A DNA stretch of 64,000 nt. It comes from Carallia brachiata (Eukaryota > Streptophyta > Magnoliopsida > Malpighiales > Rhizophoraceae). The position numbers were made by a program, and so were the translations under genes. This document shows positions 58,301 through 64,000 of the stretch, piece after piece. Location: contig JADCRB010000164.1 in the NCBI GenBank assembly GCA_021464245.1, positions 124,001 through 188,000 of the forward strand, in the 5' to 3' direction. The notes beneath the pieces were generated by a model. It was not told the origin of the DNA, ran no database searches, and saw only the letters and a list, made by a program, of their open reading frames with translations. Numbering within the stretch: the stretch's first letter is position 1; the number at the start of each line of letters is the position of its first letter.

Positions 58301-59365
58301 AAATTTAATTAAGAAAATATATATGAATTATATGTATCGGATTATAATAAATGTTTTTTTAAATTATTGTTGTGACTAATAATTTATGATCTAAATTGTT
58401 ATAATTAATGGTGTTGGCATAGTATCTTATTAAAATATTTATAAATTTGATGATTGATAATAATTGTAAATTAAAAAAAATTATAATTTTTTTATTGAAT
58501 ACAATTTATCAAAATTAATTTAATTTAATCTGTCATTGACAAATTAAATTAAGTAAATTAAATTATATAACAGATTAAATATAAATAAAAAATTATTTAA
58601 TTTACTATCGATAAATTAAATATTAATATACTGTTAAATCTATTTAACTCACGAACGCTCCTATACAAAAGTAATAATTCATTACATTATAAATATTTTA
58701 TTTAATAAATTTCATCTTGCTACATATCAGCGCCCTAAATTTTATCCAGTCCATACGTGGACACTAGTAGCAGGACAGCATTTTACTAGGACCCACAACT
58801 TGTGGGACCTGCATTGATGTCACTGCCAACTGTCCTCCTGTTTCCTCTGCCAAAATAACGAATACCACTAACAATGAAATTTTTTTTTATAATAATAAAA
58901 AAAAATAAACGTAAAATCTAAACTTATAATTTTTTATATAAATTATAATTTTTTATAAAAAAAATACTAAAATTATAATTACAAAAACGCCACATTCTCT
59001 CTTTCCCTCTAAAATCCGAACCCCAAAAGGAAAGGCCAAAAGATCAGTTACTGCTTACTAAGAAGGCTTAGGCCACCCACTTTCTCTCTCCTCACCTCTA
59101 TTTCCGCCGTTTATTCTGCAAATCTCCTTTCCCCCTCTTTCTTTATTAGGAAAAAAATGCTGTTTCATTACCTGCAATAATCCTTTGACAGAGAGTTGCC
59201 CCCACACTTTCTCTCTTACCCCATTTGCTTTCCAAGAAATTCCCGTAGCGGAAATAAAAGAACAAAAAACAAAAAGCTTATAAAAAACGCAGCTTTCTCT
59301 TCTGTTTTCTATGTTCAGATAAATCTTAATTGAACCCCATTGCCAAATTTTAGAGCGAAAACACT
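55357..59365. other. Intergenic region between divergent POD1-like and TMK-like genes
   Basis: Contains the promoters of both genes. A hAT-like element lies at 56,063-56,801. A short TG/TA-rich microsatellite lies at about 57,905-57,980. A few short open frames around 57.1-57.7 kb are not recognised. The last 300 bases before the TMK-like start are CT-rich (CTCTCTCTCC, TTTCTCTCTTACC), resembling a plant core promoter and leader. Confidence 0.5.
56063..56801. mobile_element. hAT-like non-autonomous element with decayed 8-bp target duplication
   Basis: Ends CATAGTTATTAAA are exact inverses (56,071 onward and 56,793 backward), giving a 723-bp element. Flanks CGCGCGGC (56,063-56,070) and CGTACGGC (56,794-56,801) agree in six of eight positions. 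Several copies of ACAGTAAAA occur between 56,190 and 56,320, as repeated motifs typical of transposase-binding subterminal regions. No transposase frame. Confidence 0.72.
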
Positions 59366-62300
59366 ATGAAGAAACCCAAGAAATCCCAAATGGGTGTTAA
59401 AGTTTGTACCTTTTTTGTCTTTTTGTTGTTTCTCTGTTCTCCGGTCACTTCCCAACAAGGTGGCGGCGGTGGGGACGCGGCGGTGATGTTGAAACTTCGG
59501 GACAGTCTCGGCAACCCAACAAGTCTTGGGTGGTCCGGGACCGACCCATGTCAGTGGCAGCACGTGACCTGTAGCGGTAACCGGGTGACCCGCATCCGAA
59601 TTGGCAGGCAGAGCCTTCAGGGCACTCTGCCTCCGGAGCTGAAAAACCTCAGTGAATTACAGGTCCTCGAGGTAATGTTCAATAACTTGACGGGCCCGGT
59701 TCCCAGTCTGTCGGGTTTAAGCAAGCTGCAGAGTGTTTTTCTTGATAACAATCAGTTCTCTTCGTTTCCCAGTGATTTCTTTCAAGGAATGAGCTCTTTG
59801 TCCAATGTGGATATCGATTATAATCCCTTTCAGGCGTGGCAGATTCCGGACAGTCTCCGAGACGCCACCCAATTGACCAATTTCTCGGCCAGTGGTGCTA
59901 ATTTGACTGGCACAATCCCTGGTTTCTTTAGCAGTAGTGCATTTCCCAGTTTGCAGAATTTGCATTTGTCATTTAATTATCTGGTGGGTGGGTTGCCATT
60001 GAGCTTTTCCGGGTTCGAAAATCTCCGGTCTTTGTGGCTGAACGGACAAAAGAGTGATTCCAGGCTTAATGGGACAATTGCTGTGTTGCAGAACATGACT
60101 GGTTTGACACAGGTTTGGTTGCACGGGAATCGGTTTACTGGTCCTATACCGGATTTTAGTGCGTCTAGTGGGTTGCAGGACTTGAATTTGAGGGATAATC
60201 AGTTCACTGGTGTTGTTCCGGCCTCATTGGCTGGACTTCCAAGCCTTAAGATAGTAAATTTGACTAACAATTTGCTTCAGGGACCAACACCGAAATTTCC
60301 AAGTAATGTTGGCTTGGATATGAATCCTGGGTCTAATAGATTTTGCTTGCCTGATCCTGGAGTTCCCTGTGACTCTCGTGTTAATGTTTTGTTATCGATT
60401 TTGAAAGACTTTGGTTACCCTGCTAGTTTTGCTCACAATTGGGATGGAAATGATCCTTGTGCAGGGTGGTTGGGGATTACTTGTTTTGAAGGGAACATAA
60501 CTGTGCTTAACTTTCAGAAAATGGGACTTAGTGGTACAATTTCTGCGAATTTTTTGTTGATTCCTTCATTGCAGAGATTGATTCTGTCAAACAACAATCT
60601 CACTGGTACATTACCAATCGAGCTTTCAAATCTGACGAGCCTTACTCTGTTAGACGTGTCGAATAACAATCTTTATGGCAAAATACCTAGCTTCAAACAA
60701 AATGTGCAAGTGATAACTGATGGAAACCCTAATTTTGGTAAGGCTGTCCCTCCTGGTATGCTTCCAGATCCTGGCACACCTTCTTCTCCAGGAGGTAATG
60801 ACAGTGGGTCCAAGGGCTCTGATGGGAGTAGTAGTAAGAATTCAACCACTGCAAAGATTATCGGCTCTGTGGTTGGCAGTGTTTGCGGGTTATTTGTTGT
60901 TGGGTTAGGTGTTTGCCTTTATGTTAGAAAGCGAAAGCAATATAGAAAGGTTCAAAGTCCTAATATGGTGATTCACCCTCGTCATTTTGGTGATCAGGAT
61001 GCCGTGAAAGTCTCTGTTGCTGGATCAAGCGATAATCGAAGACCTGAGAGCTACACAGATAGTGGACCCAGTGACATTCATGTGGTTGAGAATCCAAACA
61101 TGGTGATTTCAATTCAAGTCTTGAGAAATGTGACCAATAACTTTAGTGAGCAAAATATTCTTGGTAGGGGTGGATTTGGTACTGTCTACAAGGGGGAATT
61201 GCATGATGGAACAAAAATTGCAGTAAAGAGGATGGAATCAGGAGTTATGCGTGAAAAGGGACTGGCAGAGTTCAAGTCTGAAATTGCAGTGCTTACCAAG
61301 GTCCGACATCGGCATCTGGTTGCACTTCTTGGATATTGCTTGGATGGAAATGAAAAGCTTCTTGTCTATGAATATATGCCTCAAGGGACGCTTAGTAAAT
61401 TTCTCTTTAACTGGAAGGAAGAGGGCTTGAAGCCACTTGAATGGACTAGAAGGCTGTCCATTGCCTTGGATGTAGCTAGAGGTGTTGAATATCTACACAG
61501 CCTAGCTCATCAATGTTTCATTCATAGGGATCTCAAACCATCCAACATTCTTCTTGGAGATGATATGCGTGCCAAAGTTGCTGATTTTGGACTGGTTCGT
61601 CTTGCCCCAGAAGGGAAAGCATCAGTTGAAACTAGACTAGCTGGAACTTTTGGGTATCTGGCACCAGAATATGCAGGTAACATGAAAACATAAAGACATT
61701 AAGCAATGATGTTTTAGAGGCATATAATGGTATTCTATTTTTGCTGTTGTACCACTAGGGAAAAAAAAAATGAAAAGGAGATCCTATATTAAAGTTCCAA
61801 TTGTTGCAGCAATTTAGAGAGGGCACAATTTAGTTAATTAAAAAGCATGAGCAGAATAATGAAGAATGGGACAACAGACCATAATTCCCTTTTTATATTT
61901 ATTTATTTTCTGGTGTGGTGGCAGCTAAGCTTTCGAATTGGGAAAAATGAAATGGCTTCTTGCATGGTTCTCCTCTTCTTTGGGTTCTTAAGGTTGCAAA
62001 TAAGTTTTCACTTTTCAAATGATCAACGACTTTGTTTTCTGTTTCCATTTAGACTTCCAAACACATTTTCAACTTTGTATCTAATGTGTATCAATCATAT
62101 TATATTCCAGTTCGTAAAGTAGATAAATTCTGTTGCAACTAAATTCAAGCATTCTGCACGTCTTTGCAGCTACTGGACGAGTGACTATCAAAGTCGACGT
62201 GTTTAGCTTTGGAGTTATACTAATGGAAATGATCTCGGGGAGGAAAGCACTTGACGAAACACGGCCTGAGGATAGCTTGCATCTTGTCACCTGGTTCCGT

Positions 62301-62696
62301 AGGATGTACATCAACAAGGAGACATTCCAAAAGGTTATTGACCCAGAAATCAAGCTTGATGGGGAAACCCTTGCTAGCATAAGCACCGTTGCAGAACTAG
62401 CTGGCCATTGCACTGCAAGAGAGCCACACCAGCGGCCAGACATGAGTCATGTGGTGAATGTCCTTTCATCTCTTGTGGAGCTTTGGAAACCAGCTGAACC
62501 AGGTTCTGATGACATCTATGGGATTGACCTCGACATGACCTTGCCTCAGGCGCTCAAGAAGTGGCAGGACTTTGAAGGAAGCAACTTAGATGGACCTTCT
62601 TCTTCTTTTCTTCCCAGTGGGGATAATACCCAAACTAGCATACCCACTAGACCGGCTGGTTTTGCAGAATCATTTACATCAGCAGATGGACGATAA
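59366..62696 (+). CDS. TMK1: Leucine-rich-repeat receptor kinase, TMK family (TMK1/TMK3-like)
   Basis: Two exons, 59,366-61,676 and 62,170-62,696, join at a GT-AG intron inside the kinase domain (after APEYA) to 945 residues. The layout is a signal peptide at 1-30, an N-terminal LRR cap ([14 protein letters not shown]), a first LRR block, a non-LRR island with a second [15 protein letters not shown] cap near 359-373, a second short LRR block and a membrane span at about 498-520. The kinase domain runs from about 595 with [11 protein letters not shown], catalytic K621, HRD at 720-722, DFG at 740-742 and an RD configuration, so activity is expected. The tail [19 protein letters not shown] is typical of TMKs. 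Arabidopsis TMKs sit at the plasma membrane and relay auxin signals with ABP1 and ROP GTPases. Assignment within the four-member clade is by resemblance only. No disruption seen. Confidence 0.93.
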
Positions 62697-64000
62697 ACAA
62701 AGGATGGGACTTTGCAGATGTGATTACATATGTTTAACTCGGGACTCGGCTTTTTAATTAATTCATTCTGCTTCCGCTGTTGGTTGCTTTTGTCAGGATT
62801 GCCCATCTCCCAGGATATGCACATGATTTCACCCTAAAGTTGGGGGCTTCTTTCATGGTTCTTTACTTCTTTGTAGGGTCTAGGAATTGCATACATAATT
62901 TATGCGTTATTGAGTATTTATGGGTTACCATTTGCTTCTTTTTGGCTGTCGATTGCTTCATCTCCTCTTTTTCTTATGCTCTGGTTGCATGTATTGAGGC
63001 TTCTTTGTTCAATGAGAAGGGATGGCTGTAATTTCATGTACTCACTGCTCAGTATCATTACTTGGGTAGTTTATATTCATTTTTCTAGACAATGGTGGCA
63101 GGGGAGGCTCTGCTGTTGGGAAGCCAGCCAATGATGAGAGCTGGAATGCCTTTGTTATATATGCACGCGAAGGTCATTTCCTTTGCAATAATGATGCATG
63201 GAAGGAGTGAGGAGAGACGCAAAGATATCATAGTTATTTCTTGTGTGTATCATTTATAAATCTGTTGCATATCAATTTTAGTTAAAATTGATATAAATTT
63301 TTGCAATTTTTTTAATTTTTTTACTTATATTGTAATACCGTTAACGTTAATGTGTAACAAAAATATGAAAAATGCGCCAAAAAAAAATTATATCTCTTTT
63401 CTTGTGAATGAATTTACTAGTTTATGTATCAAAACCCTTTCCTTTATATTTATAATATTGTTTAGAATGATGTTATATAATTAGGCCGACCGAGTTTTCC
63501 GAAACTTGACTAATTCCACTAAAAAAAGTGTTTTCACTTTTCAGTGAATAACAATCTTTGATACTCTATTACGTTGTTACTTTATCTAATATGAAGTGAT
63601 ATAAAATTGTTATTCACGCAAGCAAGCAAGCACATTCTGTAAGGTCAATCAGCTAAATAGCATTGCTACTAGCTATTTTGTTTTATTTATAATTGGTATG
63701 GAGTTAATATATTTTGCAAGAGAATATTTTAACTCTTTTTTTTTTTTGACGTCAGAATATTTTAACTCTGACGCTTGAAAGATAGCATATGTGATTTTTC
63801 TGGTTTTTTTGGGGGGGCGCCCGGGGGGGAGGGTTGTTTGTCTTTTTGGCGTGGCAGGATTCCATTGCATGTGTATGGTCTTTATAAATATGTTGCATTG
63901 GTCTGGTCCCTAGATGTATTTGTCGTGTGATAAAAAGAGGAGAGAAAAAAAATATAATTATTATTATATTTTTTTTTATATTTTTTTCTTCTCACTTTTT
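62697..64000. other. 3' flank of the TMK-like gene and intergenic DNA
   Basis: The first few hundred bases are probably 3' UTR. A 12-bp perfect inverted repeat (GTGAATAACAAT near 63,543 and its inverse near 63,606) is separated by about 50 bases. A run of seven Gs, CGCCC and seven more Gs lies near 63,812-63,828. No further gene is supported up to the window edge. Confidence 0.5.

Noticed and set aside
1..64000. CRISPR arrays, operons, bacterial-type genes
   Set aside because: The window is plant nuclear DNA; repeats seen are microsatellites or transposon-derived, with no spacer-repeat pattern.

Overview
This is a window of nuclear DNA from a eudicot plant, probably a woody rosid. It is AT-rich, genes have short GT-AG introns plus one U12-type AT-AC intron, and Ty3/gypsy, LINE, hAT-like, Mutator-like and SINE-like elements are present. 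The gene families (F-box CPR1-like, MMD1/DUET PHD protein, PLATZ, POD1/TAPT1, TMK receptor kinase) are all plant families. The species cannot be fixed from sequence alone.

Layout. 1.6-2.8 kb (+): a frameshifted F-box gene. 6.5-8.9 kb (+): a cyclin of the SOLO DANCERS type whose cyclin box contains a frameshift. 14.2-26.7 kb: a nest of transposons. A minus-strand LINE carries a plus-strand Ty3/gypsy element (about 15.7-22.8 kb), a 1.35-kb hAT-like element with a perfect 8-bp target duplication (23.8-25.2 kb) and a small hairpin MITE (25.3 kb). The gypsy element itself holds a 503-bp hAT-like MITE inserted in its gag zinc-knuckle codons. 26.8-27.2 kb: a SINE-like repeat with a tandem duplication. 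28.6-29.7 kb (-): an intact F-box paralogue facing the broken one. 32.0-34.7 kb (+): a three-exon MMD1/DUET-type PHD-finger gene. 38.2-38.7 kb: a Mutator-like MITE with a 10-bp target duplication. 40.9-42.5 kb (-): a PLATZ zinc-binding gene with a probable frameshift in its last exon. 48.7-55.4 kb (-): an eleven-exon POD1/TAPT1 membrane-protein gene. 56.1-56.8 kb: another hAT-like element. 59.4-62.7 kb (+): a two-exon TMK-type leucine-rich-repeat receptor kinase.

The genes are not an operon-like system. MMD1-type and TMK-type genes are also close neighbours in Arabidopsis (AT1G66170/AT1G66150, and the paralogous AT2G01810/AT2G01820, from memory), so the right half of the window looks like an old conserved block, whereas the left half is dominated by duplicated or decaying genes and nested transposons. 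I see no CRISPR array, tRNA gene or rRNA gene. I found no convincing new biological system. The best second-look items are the U12 AT-AC intron in the POD1-like gene, the compensated frameshift in the SDS-like cyclin, the tandem duplications inside the gypsy element (one copying its primer binding site), and the MMD1-TMK synteny.
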